64,000 bases of DNA from Croceivirga sp. (GTDB lineage Bacteria > Bacteroidota > Bacteroidia > Flavobacteriales > Flavobacteriaceae): NCBI GenBank assembly GCA_028284935.1, contig JANQQQ010000016.1, positions 150,730 to 214,729 of the forward strand. Reading direction: 5' to 3'. A program made the translations under genes and the position numbers. Below the pieces are notes generated by a model, which was not told where the DNA came from, ran no database searches, and was given only the letters and a program-made list of their open reading frames with translations. Each line of letters starts with the position of its first letter. Position 1 is the stretch's first letter. Positions 56,065-64,000 of this stretch are shown piece after piece.

Positions 56065-56081
56065 AAAATAAAGCTACAACA

Positions 56082-56924
56082 TTAGCCCATAAAGCGTTTA
56101 CTAATTTCCTTCCATGTAATCAGTTTTATCCCATTTTCTTCCAGTTTATGTCTTGTTTCCATAGCTGTGAAGGTATCAAAATCCATTTGGCGCCATTCTG
56201 AACCAAAGTTGGGGTGATCAACCGTAATTTGTTTCATTTCTTGGTCGTCAAAGGCTGGATGAATCAAAATGATATGAAGACCCGGTGTAATTTTATCCAG
56301 AACATCCATGTAAAATGTCCTTAAATGGGCTTTTTCAAAATCATTAAATGTTGCAAAATGGGCATGCTCAACCTCGAAGTCGCTGGAGATTATGTTTGCG
56401 TTGACGTTAAGACCTGTCATTTCCAATAATTTCCTATTGATAAGAACAGGTAAACCATATTCCTTACCCAATTGCTTATAGACTTGAAAAAACTCCATGG
56501 CGGCACCCACACTGTACATATGGGAATCCAAATGTGTGGGATGTAATCCAAAAAGGACGGCCCTATTTATTTGGGCTTTCAATTCCTTATAAACCTCTTC
56601 GGCATGGGCATGGGTTTTAACCTCTTTTCGCGTTTTATGGAAATATCCATTTTCATCAACAAGGCTAGGAACTTCGTCTACCGGAAGTACTGGGCCAAAT
56701 TTGTAATCGCGCCATTCACAGGTCAATGTTAAGTGAATACCGTAATCATAGGTAGGGTGCTGTTTGGCAAAGGTTGCCATTTCCTCAAATCCAGGGCAGG
56801 GTACCATAATACTATAGGAATTGACCACTCCTTGTTTTAAGCATGCCATCGTAGCTTGATTTTGGGAATGGGATAGTCCCGCATCATCGGCATGAATCAT
56901 CACATATTTTTCATTTAAACCCAT
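56082..56924 (-). CDS. ChbG/YdjC-type carbohydrate deacetylase-like protein
   Basis: A 280-residue polysaccharide-deacetylase-like TIM barrel. The metal-site motifs are MIHADDAGLSHSQN at the N-terminus and THLDSHMYS in the middle; HLTLTCEW is also typical. YdjC relatives remove acetyl groups from chitooligosaccharides. Its start overlaps the hemF stop by 10 bp, so it is read in the hem transcript. Confidence 0.85.
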   Translation of the reverse strand: MGLNEKYVMIHADDAGLSHSQNQATMACLKQGVVNSYSIMVPCPGFEEMATFAKQHPTYDYGIHLTLTCEWRDYKFGPVLPVDEVPSLVDENGYFHKTRKEVKTHAHAEEVYKELKAQINRAVLFGLHPTHLDSHMYSVGAAMEFFQVYKQLGKEYGLPVLINRKLLEMTGLNVNANIISSDFEVEHAHFATFNDFEKAHLRTFYMDVLDKITPGLHIILIHPAFDDQEMKQITVDHPNFGSEWRQMDFDTFTAMETRHKLEENGIKLITWKEISKRFMG

Positions 56925-57823
56925 TCTTTAGGATGTTTTAAAACTGCTAGGAGTTTTTCTTCGTCACTTCCGGACTCTGGATGATGGTCATATTTCCATT
57001 GCACATGGGGGGGCAGACTCATTAAAATGCTTTCAATCCGGCCATTGGTGCGAAGGCCGAACAAGGTGCCTTTATCGTGCACCAAATTAAATTCCACATA
57101 ACGTCCCCTTCGAATCTCTTGCCAATTCCGCTGTTCTTTGGTATAATCCATAGCCCTTCTTTTGTGGACAATAGGTACGTATGCCTCAAGAAAGCTATTG
57201 CCCACTTCGGTAACAAAAACGTACCAATCCTCCATACTCCTCTTTTCTGAGGCTTTCAGGTAATCAAAGAAAAGCCCTCCTACACCACGGGCCTCATTCC
57301 TGTGGGTATTCCAGAAATATTCGTCACATCGTTTTTTATAGTGTCCATGGAATTCCGGGTCATGGGCATCACAGGCCCTTTTACAAACGGAATGAAAGTG
57401 CTGGGCGTCCTCTTCAAAGAGATAGTAGGGGGTAAGGTCTTGACCGCCACCAAACCACTGGTCCACAATGTTCCCCTGTTTATCGTACATTTCAAAATAG
57501 CGCCAGTTTGCGTGAACCGTAGGTACAAAAGGGTTTTTAGGATGGATGACCAAACTCAGGCCACAAGCAAAAAAGTCGGCATCGGTTACGCCAAAATAGG
57601 TTTGCATGCTCTTGGGCAATGCACCATGGACAGCAGAAATGTTAACTCCCCCCTTTTCGAATACCGCGCCATTTTCTATAACCCGGGTGCGCCCACCGCC
57701 ACCCTCAGCCCTTTCCCACAGATCCTCTTGAAATTGAACTTGGCTGTCAATGGCTTCTAAGGTTGAAGTAATACTGTCCTGGAGTTCTTGTATGTAGTCG
57801 TAAAATCGGTCTTTAATGGTCAT
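56915..57823 (-). CDS. hemF: Oxygen-dependent coproporphyrinogen III oxidase
   Basis: A 302-residue cytoplasmic enzyme that converts coproporphyrinogen III to protoporphyrinogen IX with oxygen. It shows FACGLSLVIHPKNPFVPTVHANWRYFE-like, WFGGGQDLTPYYLFEED-like and RRGRYVEFNLVHDKGT-like blocks of the HemF family. Use of HemF, not the radical-SAM enzyme, suits an aerobic life. Its start overlaps the DUF6973 gene by 11 bp. Confidence 0.96.
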   Translation of the reverse strand: MTIKDRFYDYIQELQDSITSTLEAIDSQVQFQEDLWERAEGGGGRTRVIENGAVFEKGGVNISAVHGALPKSMQTYFGVTDADFFACGLSLVIHPKNPFVPTVHANWRYFEMYDKQGNIVDQWFGGGQDLTPYYLFEEDAQHFHSVCKRACDAHDPEFHGHYKKRCDEYFWNTHRNEARGVGGLFFDYLKASEKRSMEDWYVFVTEVGNSFLEAYVPIVHKRRAMDYTKEQRNWQEIRRGRYVEFNLVHDKGTLFGLRTNGRIESILMSLPPHVQWKYDHHPESGSDEEKLLAVLKHPKEWV

Positions 57824-58313
57824 CTGTAATATATACCAAATGGTTTTTTAACTGGTTCAAATCGGTTTCCGGATTGATTTTTATGGCGTTTTCGGTAAGC
57901 ACCAAAAGCTTTTGGACAAATACGATTTGAGACCACTGTGGATGTCCCTCAAATAAATTTCGGCCCACTTCATTATTATGGTAATCCATTTTCATGGGTA
58001 ATTCCTTGCCGAAAAAAGTTTCTTCGTGCCAGTCCGTAATTTTTTTCGCCCAATGTAAGGCTCGTGCCATCGCTTTGGTTGATGTAGTACAATATTTGGC
58101 TATCAAAACATTCCACAGCGCATGCCTAAACGCGTTGGCTTGACCATTTTGATAGTGTTTTTTCCCAAAGTAATCCGTGGACAACCGCATACAGGTTTTG
58201 GTGGCACGATAGGTAGGCCATAAATAGGCAAGATGTGGAAGCGCCAATTTTAAAAGGTGCCAAAACGCTATTGGTTTTATTCTGGAGATCAACCTGATTG
58301 GATTCATGGGCAT
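57813..58313 (-). CDS. DUF6973-like protein, 166 aa
   Basis: The motif HYQNGQANAFRHALWNVLIAKY with a later WHEETFF and MDYHNNEVGR gives a set of histidines and acids that resembles DUF6973 and related families with a metal-binding helix bundle. No signal peptide is seen, though the N-terminal third is hydrophobic. It overlaps hemF and follows the GNAT gene by 8 bp. Function unknown; its presence in the hem cluster is suggestive only. Confidence 0.65.
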   Translation of the reverse strand: MPMNPIRLISRIKPIAFWHLLKLALPHLAYLWPTYRATKTCMRLSTDYFGKKHYQNGQANAFRHALWNVLIAKYCTTSTKAMARALHWAKKITDWHEETFFGKELPMKMDYHNNEVGRNLFEGHPQWSQIVFVQKLLVLTENAIKINPETDLNQLKNHLVYITDDH

Positions 58314-58321
58314 GGATTGAC

Positions 58322-58858
58322 TTATGCTTTGTTCCTTTCATACAATAACATATCCACCACCTCCCCATTATATCTTCGATGCTCCTTTTGCAGTATGGTA
58401 ATGAATTCGAAATTAAGTTTATGGGCTATTCGAATACTTGCCGCATTGCTTTCATGAACAACAATTTGCAATCTGTCAAGCCCTGCTGTTGTAAAGGACC
58501 AATCCATAATGTTCTGCAAAGCCTTGGTCATTATACCTTTTCCCGCATATTGGTAACCCATGCAATAGGCCAACTCTCCCCGACCTTTTCTTTTATGGAG
58601 TTCCTTCACATATATCAAACCAACTACCGTGCGATTGGTATTTTCTTTTACGGTGAACAGAAATCCCTCTTTTTTTAAAAATTGCTTTTCTTTTTTGGCA
58701 ACGAATAACTCGGCCAGGGTGGGCGTTGCATTTTCTTTTAAGGTCTCCGGGAAATCATCTTTGAGATAGGCTTCATTGGCAACCACAAAATCGCATATCC
58801 GCCAGGCATCCTTTACATGGATCGGGGCAATACTGTAGTTGTCGAATGTAATTTCCAT
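58322..58858 (-). CDS. GNAT-family N-acetyltransferase (RimJ/RimL-type)
   Basis: A 178-residue acetyltransferase. The acetyl-CoA loop appears in YCMGYQYAGKGIMTKALQNIM and is followed by RLQIVVHESNAASIRIAHKLNFEF, the GNAT motif pattern of the RimJ/L group. It starts at the base after the hemE stop (TAA followed by ATG). The acceptor is unknown. Confidence 0.9.
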   Translation of the reverse strand: MEITFDNYSIAPIHVKDAWRICDFVVANEAYLKDDFPETLKENATPTLAELFVAKKEKQFLKKEGFLFTVKENTNRTVVGLIYVKELHKRKGRGELAYCMGYQYAGKGIMTKALQNIMDWSFTTAGLDRLQIVVHESNAASIRIAHKLNFEFITILQKEHRRYNGEVVDMLLYERNKA

Positions 58859-59887
58859 TTAGTCGGCTTTATAGTTTTTTACGGCCTTAATGAATGCCCC
58901 AGCATTTTCCAGTGGGATATTGGGCAGAATACCGTGCCCCAAGTTGACAATGTAGTTATCCTTTCCGAAGGCAGTGATCATTTCATGGACCATTTTTTTG
59001 ATTTCATTTGGAGGGGAAAGTAATCGCGCGGGGTCAAAATTTCCCTGGAGGGTGATTTTCCCTCCAGAAAGATATCGGGCGTTTTGGGGAGAACAGGTCC
59101 AATCGATCCCTAAGGCCGAAGCCCCCGAAGCGGCCATATCCTTCAAGGCAAACCAACATCCCTTCCCAAATAAAATAACGGGAGCACTGTCTCTTAATGC
59201 ATCCACAATTTGTTGCATGTACTGCATGGAGAATTCTTGGTAGTCCTTGGGGGACAACATGCCTCCCCATGAGTCAAATACCTGAATCGCATTGCACCCG
59301 GCCTTCACTTTTTCCTTTAAGTATGCAATGGTGGTATCCGTAATTTTTTGCAATAAGGAATGGGCCGTTTCTGGATCGGAAAAACACAGCCCCTTGGCCA
59401 AATCAAAACTTTTACTTCCTTGGCCTTGCACACAATAACAAAGAATGGTCCACGGAGACCCAGCAAATCCTATCAAGGGAATAGCATTATCCAATTTTTC
59501 CTTTGTCATTTTGATGGCCTCCATTACATAGCCCAAGGTTTCATGAATGTCAGGAACAACAACACGTTCCAAATCCGAGGAAGTTCGGATAGGGTTGGGG
59601 AGATAGGGACCAAAATCGGGTTTCATTTCTACCGCAATGTTCATCGCTTGGGGAATCACCAAGATATCACTGAACAAAATCGCTGCGTCCATCCCATATC
59701 TTCGGATGGGTTGTACTGTAATTTCAGAGGCAAGTTCTGGGGTTTGGCAACGGGTAAAAAAATCGTACTTCGCCTTGATTTCCATAAATTCTGGAAGATA
59801 ACGTCCCGCTTGTCGCATCATCCAAACCGGGGGCCGCGCCACCTCTTCACCTTTCAATGCCCTGAGAAATAAATCGTTTTTAATCAT
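58859..59887 (-). CDS. hemE: Uroporphyrinogen decarboxylase
   Basis: A 342-residue enzyme that takes four carboxyl groups off uroporphyrinogen III. Seen: [48 protein letters not shown] and [10 protein letters not shown], all typical for HemE. It overlaps the end of hemD by 8 bp. Confidence 0.97.
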   Translation of the reverse strand: MIKNDLFLRALKGEEVARPPVWMMRQAGRYLPEFMEIKAKYDFFTRCQTPELASEITVQPIRRYGMDAAILFSDILVIPQAMNIAVEMKPDFGPYLPNPIRTSSDLERVVVPDIHETLGYVMEAIKMTKEKLDNAIPLIGFAGSPWTILCYCVQGQGSKSFDLAKGLCFSDPETAHSLLQKITDTTIAYLKEKVKAGCNAIQVFDSWGGMLSPKDYQEFSMQYMQQIVDALRDSAPVILFGKGCWFALKDMAASGASALGIDWTCSPQNARYLSGGKITLQGNFDPARLLSPPNEIKKMVHEMITAFGKDNYIVNLGHGILPNIPLENAGAFIKAVKNYKAD

Positions 59888-60569
59888 TGCTTCTTAGTCT
59901 TTTTACTGCTTGCACCACCACGTTTTCTATGGTGGGTTGGGTTGCAATACTATAATTTGCGGTATACTCCTTAACACTGTCCGCAGTGGTAGTGCCAATA
60001 CAAAAAGCGATTCCGGAGATGGTATTGTTTTTTGCAAAGCTCAAAACCGCGCTAGGACTAAAAAACAGTATACCATCGAAAGAGGTTTCTATTTTTTTTG
60101 GGTTGTCTACCGTTTCATAAACGGTTACTTCCGTGAACCTGATGTTTTTCTTGTTGAGCATTCCAGGCAGTTCGTCCCTTCTTTGGTTTCCAGTCAGCCA
60201 CAGAAAGCTAAGTCGATCATAATTTTCCAAGATGTTTTTCCCAAGCGCTGTGGCATCTCGCCCCGAGGAGATAACGTTAAAACCATGTTCTTCCAAAAGG
60301 GACTTGGTTTTTTCGCCGACGCAAAAGACCTTCTTCATTCCTTCCCAACCTTCCCTCAAGTGAGCAGGCAGTTGACCTAAATGTTCAACATACGCTTTTA
60401 CTCCATTTTGACTAGTAAAAATTAAGGCATCATAATGCTCTTTTGGTAGCTCAAAATCCAAAAGTTTTACGGTAATGGCGTTGTATTCCACCAATCGCAG
60501 CCCTGCGTTTAGCGCAAGCGATTTTTGGGAAGGACTCAGCACTTTAGTGGATAGGATTGTTGAGCTCAT
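59880..60569 (-). CDS. hemD: Uroporphyrinogen III synthase
   Basis: A 229-residue HemD, a poorly conserved enzyme that closes hydroxymethylbilane. [34 protein letters not shown] and [15 protein letters not shown], with a late [14 protein letters not shown], fit the family. Position between hemC and hemE confirms the call. It overlaps hemC by 26 bp. Confidence 0.92.
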   Translation of the reverse strand: MSSTILSTKVLSPSQKSLALNAGLRLVEYNAITVKLLDFELPKEHYDALIFTSQNGVKAYVEHLGQLPAHLREGWEGMKKVFCVGEKTKSLLEEHGFNVISSGRDATALGKNILENYDRLSFLWLTGNQRRDELPGMLNKKNIRFTEVTVYETVDNPKKIETSFDGILFFSPSAVLSFAKNNTISGIAFCIGTTTADSVKEYTANYSIATQPTIENVVVQAVKRLRSND

Positions 60570-61467
60570 TTTTAATCATTTTCATCAATGCACTTCCTCC
60601 GCTCTCCAATACCTCATAAGCACAGCTCTTTCCAAAACCTTGGAACTTATCCAATGGGCGTTCTTTCTCAATTTCAACCTTGGTGCTACCGTCCAAGGCG
60701 TGTAAACACCCTTTAAAATGTATCTTTTGCTTTTCTATGTGGACCACTGCACCTATGGGTGCGGTACACCCACCCTCCAATGTCCTAAGAAATTCACGCT
60801 CCACCAAGGTACAGATTTCACTTTCTTCATGATTCAATTGTGTTGAGGCGGCAACTGCCTCCGTGTTTTTTTCCATGGCCATTACGACCATGGCTCCTTG
60901 GGCAGGTGCAGGCACCATCCAATCCAGTTCAATGGCGTCTTTGGGCAATAATTTAATACGTTCCAAACCTACTTTAGCGAAAATGGCGCCATGCCAATCG
61001 TTTTCAATCAGCTTTATCAATCTTGTGTTGACGTTACCCCGTAAATTGACCACATCATGATTTGGATAGTGATACAACCACTGCGCTTTTCTACGTAAAC
61101 TCCCGGTGGCAATGGTACCTTTCCCGTTAAGGAAATCAGTTCCTTTATGAACCAAAATGTCCTGGGAAGAGGCGCGCTCAAGAACGGCTGTTTGAACCAT
61201 TCCTTTTGGAAGAAGGGTGGGCACATCCTTCATGGAATGAACGGCGATATCAATCTCATTGTTGATTAATGCAACGTCCAGGGTTTTGGTAAAAATTCCG
61301 GTAATCCCCAGTTCGTACAAAGGTTTGTCCAAGACCAAGTCCCCTGTTGACTTCACTGGACATAGTACGGTATCGACCCCCAATTTTTCCATTTGGTTTT
61401 GGACGGTATGCGCTTGCCATAATGCCAGTTCACTATCGCGGGTACCGATACGAATGGGTTTTTTCAT
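60544..61467 (-). CDS. hemC: Hydroxymethylbilane synthase
   Basis: A 307-residue enzyme that links four porphobilinogens. It has RIGTRDSELALWQAHTVQ, SMKDVPTLLPKG, GTGSLRRKAQ-like (ATGSLRRKAQWL) and the cofactor-binding cysteine in LEGGCTAPIGA. Its start overlaps the hemA stop by an ATGA-type junction. Confidence 0.97.
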   Translation of the reverse strand: MKKPIRIGTRDSELALWQAHTVQNQMEKLGVDTVLCPVKSTGDLVLDKPLYELGITGIFTKTLDVALINNEIDIAVHSMKDVPTLLPKGMVQTAVLERASSQDILVHKGTDFLNGKGTIATGSLRRKAQWLYHYPNHDVVNLRGNVNTRLIKLIENDWHGAIFAKVGLERIKLLPKDAIELDWMVPAPAQGAMVVMAMEKNTEAVAASTQLNHEESEICTLVEREFLRTLEGGCTAPIGAVVHIEKQKIHFKGCLHALDGSTKVEIEKERPLDKFQGFGKSCAYEVLESGGSALMKMIKNELNNPIH

Positions 61468-62720
61468 TCCGATTCTATTTCAAGTTGAAATATTTGCTGG
61501 ATGATTTGAAGGCTTTCTTCAGTATCCACATCGGATTGTTTTAAATGGTTGGCGAATTGCTTGGTGATTTTTTGAATGATACGTTCCGAAACCATGTCCG
61601 CCTGTTTTTCATCAAAATCGACGAGCTTTTTGGAATGGAAATCCAATTCTTCGTCTTTTAGGGTTTTTAGTTTGGTCTTAAGTGCGCGAATCACCGGGGC
61701 GAATTTTCTTGTTTCGAGCCATTTTACAAATTCTTCCTGCACTTCCTTAATAATATTCTGTGCTTGCGGAACATATTCTTTCCTTTTTGCCAGGGTCTCA
61801 TCGGTCACTTGGGAAAGTTCATCCAAATGGACCAATGTTACATTTTCCAATTCTTTTACGTCATCCGCCACATTTTTGGGAATGGACAAATCTAAGATCC
61901 AAAGCGGTTTTTTATTGTAAACAAGGGCTTTGGAAACGGTAGGAAGTTGTGCCCCAGTCGCTACGATCAAAACATCACATTTTCGTATTTCCGTTTGTAA
62001 GTCCCCGTAATCTTTTACGGAAAGGCGAAGTTTTCCACCAAAAGCTTCTGCTTTCTCTTTGGTTCTATTGATAAGGGTGATATGATCGTTTCCTGTATGC
62101 TTTATGAGATTGGCACATGTATTCCTCCCAATTTTTCCTGTGCCAAACAACAAAATATTCTTGTTTTCAATATCGGGAATGGTATCCAACATGTATTTCA
62201 CGGAGGCAAAAGCCACTGAGGTGGCCCCGGAAGAGAGTTCCGTTTCAGTTTTAATACGCTTGCTTGCCTGTAAAACGGAATTGCAAAGGCGTTCCAAAAA
62301 AGGATTGGTCATGCCATGTTTTTTGGACCGGTAAAAACTTTGCTTGATTTGACTTATGATTTCAAAATCCCCAAGAATCTGGCTATCCAAACCGGTACCC
62401 ACTTTGAACAAATGTGCAATGGCGTCATAGTTTTTGTAAACATAGGCGGATTCCTGAAATTCCTCTATGGTACCTTGGGTATTCGCGCACAACATCTTAA
62501 TTAGTTGATAGGGGTGTTGGGCAAAGCCATAGACTTCAGTTCGGTTACAGGTAGAAATAACGAGCAAACCGTCCAAACCTTCGGATTTTGCCATCAAGGT
62601 CAAGCCATCTATGTTTGGCACATTAAGACTAAATTTTCCACGTAGTTCAGCATCAGCTTTTCTGTAACTGAGGCCAACAGCAAAAAATGATGGATATTTA
62701 GATAAGTGGAAATTCTTCAT
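61464..62720 (-). CDS. hemA: Glutamyl-tRNA reductase
   Basis: A 418-residue enzyme that begins the C5 route to aminolevulinate. The active-site cysteine is in STCNRTEVYG, and HLFKVGTGLDSQILGDFEI and the NADPH-binding LFGTGKIGRNTCANL follow. The C-terminal helix region is the dimerisation domain. It is the first gene of the heme cluster, with a regulator gene divergent from it. Confidence 0.97.
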   Translation of the reverse strand: MKNFHLSKYPSFFAVGLSYRKADAELRGKFSLNVPNIDGLTLMAKSEGLDGLLVISTCNRTEVYGFAQHPYQLIKMLCANTQGTIEEFQESAYVYKNYDAIAHLFKVGTGLDSQILGDFEIISQIKQSFYRSKKHGMTNPFLERLCNSVLQASKRIKTETELSSGATSVAFASVKYMLDTIPDIENKNILLFGTGKIGRNTCANLIKHTGNDHITLINRTKEKAEAFGGKLRLSVKDYGDLQTEIRKCDVLIVATGAQLPTVSKALVYNKKPLWILDLSIPKNVADDVKELENVTLVHLDELSQVTDETLAKRKEYVPQAQNIIKEVQEEFVKWLETRKFAPVIRALKTKLKTLKDEELDFHSKKLVDFDEKQADMVSERIIQKITKQFANHLKQSDVDTEESLQIIQQIFQLEIESE

Positions 62721-62736
62721 TTTGCTCTACCGATTG

Positions 62737-62744
62737 CAAAATTA
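62737..62744 (-). promoter_or_regulatory. Candidate -7 box upstream of hemA
   Basis: On the minus strand, TAATTTTG fits TAnnTTTG and lies about 17 bp before the hemA start, which would give a very short leader. The region to 62924 is shared with the divergent AraC-type gene. No -33 element was identified, so the call is weak. Confidence 0.3.
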
Positions 62745-62924
62745 AGCCCGCAATAGATGTTAAAATAACGCTAGCGGTTCAATTTGTGTCAAAAGGCCGA
62801 CTTTTGAAGTACTTTAAGGGTTATTTTTGGGATACCTTGATTTTATTTGGTTTACCAATAAAATAATTCTAATTTAGACTGATTTTAAATAAAAGGGAAA
62901 CATGTAAACTTTTAAAGCAAACCA

Positions 62925-63803
62925 ATGGAAAATGTCGGTATCGGTTCTTACGAACAGCTTTATGTGGACGATGAAGTCTATGTGCTTAAAATTCAAAATG
63001 AAACGGAACAGCACAAAGAGGTAGTCCATCCTATTGATAGAAATTATATACAATTCCATTTTTCCTTGAAAGGGGGAGCACAATTTTTATTCAACAATGG
63101 AAATTATCATTTGGATGTTTCTGAAGAGAATTCACTTCTGTTGTACAATACACAAAAAGATTTGCCCCTTCATTTAATGGTGAGTCCCCAGACATGGGTG
63201 CTATCGGTGGTGGTTTCCATTCAACGGTTTCATGCCCTCTTTTCTGAAGATGCCGAAGAAATACCGTTTTTAAGTGGTTCTTTTAGTGAAAAGAAATATT
63301 ACGCACAGGAGGTGCTTACCCCTTCCATGGCAGTGGTCCTAAGTCAGTTGATGGGATCCAATCTTCACCCCTCCATTCAAAAATTGTATACCAAGGGAAA
63401 AATCTATGAGTTGATCGCCCTGTACTTTAACAAAACAAGTGATGCTGATTTGGAACAATGCCCTTTTCTTGCAGATGAGGATAACGTTCGAAAAATCAAA
63501 CACGCCAAAGACATTATTTTGGAACGAATGGCGGAGCCACCTACACTTCATGAACTCTCCGATGAGATTGGACTAAGCTTAAAAAAATTAAAGGAAGGGT
63601 TCAAACAGATTTATGGGGATTCCGTCTATGGCTATCTTTTGGACCATAAAATGGATCTGGCACGAAAACTACTGGAATCAGGGAAATACAATGTCAATGA
63701 AATAGCCCTAAAGCTGGGATATAGTACCGCCAGTCATTTCATTGCCTCTTTTAAAAAGAAGTATGGCACAACCCCTAAAAAATATGTAACTTCCTTAACC
63801 TAA
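62925..63803 (+). CDS. AraC-family transcriptional regulator (PchR-like)
   Basis: A 292-residue cytoplasmic regulator. The N-terminal half has a cupin-like domain with HFSLKGGAQFLFNNGNYHL-like sequence, and residues about 195-290 form the two-helix-turn-helix DNA-binding domain, ending GYSTASHFIASFKKKYGTTPKKY. The sequence resembles PchR-type regulators that respond to siderophores or iron. It is divergent from hemA; control of the heme cluster is a reasonable guess. Confidence 0.9.
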   Translation: MENVGIGSYEQLYVDDEVYVLKIQNETEQHKEVVHPIDRNYIQFHFSLKGGAQFLFNNGNYHLDVSEENSLLLYNTQKDLPLHLMVSPQTWVLSVVVSIQRFHALFSEDAEEIPFLSGSFSEKKYYAQEVLTPSMAVVLSQLMGSNLHPSIQKLYTKGKIYELIALYFNKTSDADLEQCPFLADEDNVRKIKHAKDIILERMAEPPTLHELSDEIGLSLKKLKEGFKQIYGDSVYGYLLDHKMDLARKLLESGKYNVNEIALKLGYSTASHFIASFKKKYGTTPKKYVTSLT

Positions 63804-63813
63804 GATTGCAATC

Positions 63814-64000
63814 ATGAATAGAGTTTCCAGCCTACTTGTTGTCTTATTCCTAGGAGCTCATCTAGGGTTTGCACAATACGCCACTGCACCAAAATACATG
63901 GAGAATCCCATTCCAGAATTGGTTCTGGCCTTTACAAAAACTGAGGGGTACCGACATCAAAGTATCGAAAAAGGGGTGAGGACCCTAAGGGAGTTGGGTC
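63814..64000 (+). CDS. ThuA-domain protein, N-terminal part
   Basis: The ATG follows the AraC gene by 10 bp and the frame is open to the end of the window (about 62 residues). A signal peptide (ending HLGFAQ) is followed by ELVLAFTKTEGYRHQSIEKGVRTLRELG, which is like the start of a ThuA domain (trehalose-utilisation-like, class-I glutamine amidotransferase fold). The rest lies outside, so the call is tentative. Confidence 0.65.
   Translation, partial: MNRVSSLLVVLFLGAHLGFAQYATAPKYMENPIPELVLAFTKTEGYRHQSIEKGVRTLRELG

Overview
The window looks like a chromosomal segment of a marine-type member of the Flavobacteriaceae (Bacteroidota), of the Muricauda/Maribacter/Zobellia kind. Reasons: many secreted and outer-membrane proteins with short signal peptides ending in Q, lipoproteins with the C-S-D-D lipobox pattern, a subtilase with a type IX secretion C-terminal sorting domain, a SUF iron-sulfur operon with DUF2480/DUF3078 neighbours, a hybrid two-component regulator, several TAnnTTTG-like -7 boxes, and intergenic palindromic repeats of a type I associate with this family. 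This placement is inference from gene content; no 16S gene or tRNA was seen.

Layout. 0-8.5 kb: the end of rimK overlapping an AstE/ASPA-like metallohydrolase, a few envelope proteins, a candidate structured small RNA next to a glycine-rich small membrane protein, a 1051-residue BNR-repeat protein and aminopeptidase P. 8.5-10.3 kb: a REP-like palindrome, a tiny membrane protein, and an AbiH-family phage-defence gene bracketed by two copies of one repeat in opposite orientation. 10.3-16.9 kb: an EreA/ChaN-like secreted protein, a LytS/LytTR two-component pair, a BrnQ transporter, a PagL-like lipid A deacylase and a small zinc-ribbon protein. 16.85-23.5 kb: the most striking region. A five-gene envelope transport cassette (LolD-like ATPase, outer-membrane barrel, LolA-like carrier, two FtsX-type permeases) plus an AraC-type membrane regulator lies between an intact thiL and a second, detached copy of the last ~130 bp of thiL. 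This looks like a DNA block inserted at the 3' end of thiL.

24.4-28.4 kb: two surface lipoproteins (Calx-beta plus choice-of-anchor B; a seven-repeat propeller-like protein) and a small secreted protein. 28.8-37.2 kb: the SUF operon (A-type carrier, sufB, sufC, sufD, a barrel protein, sufS, sufE, sufT) running into a PspC-domain protein, DUF2480 and DUF3078 and ending at a strong terminator. 37.5-41.6 kb: a TPR-containing hybrid sensor/response-regulator/AraC protein with a barrel protein and lipoprotein. 41.6-53.6 kb: HflX, a TMEM175-like channel, a nuclease/phosphatase, a T9SS subtilase, a 3'-5' exonuclease, Ogt, a CNNM/CBS protein, a serine hydrolase with a WYL regulator, and DinB. 53.9-62.7 kb: a long minus-strand heme cluster, hemA-C-D-E, GNAT, DUF6973, hemF, ChbG-like, PhzF-like, four-helix-bundle protein and hemB. 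An AraC-type regulator and the start of a ThuA-like gene diverge from it.

How the genes work together: SUF builds iron-sulfur clusters and the heme cluster runs from glutamyl-tRNA to coproporphyrinogen/protoporphyrinogen by the C5 route, so much of the window serves iron cofactors. Most of the rest serves the envelope: barrels, lipoproteins, lipid A trimming and the thiL-flanked transport cassette. All functional calls rest on motif recognition by eye; no database search was run.
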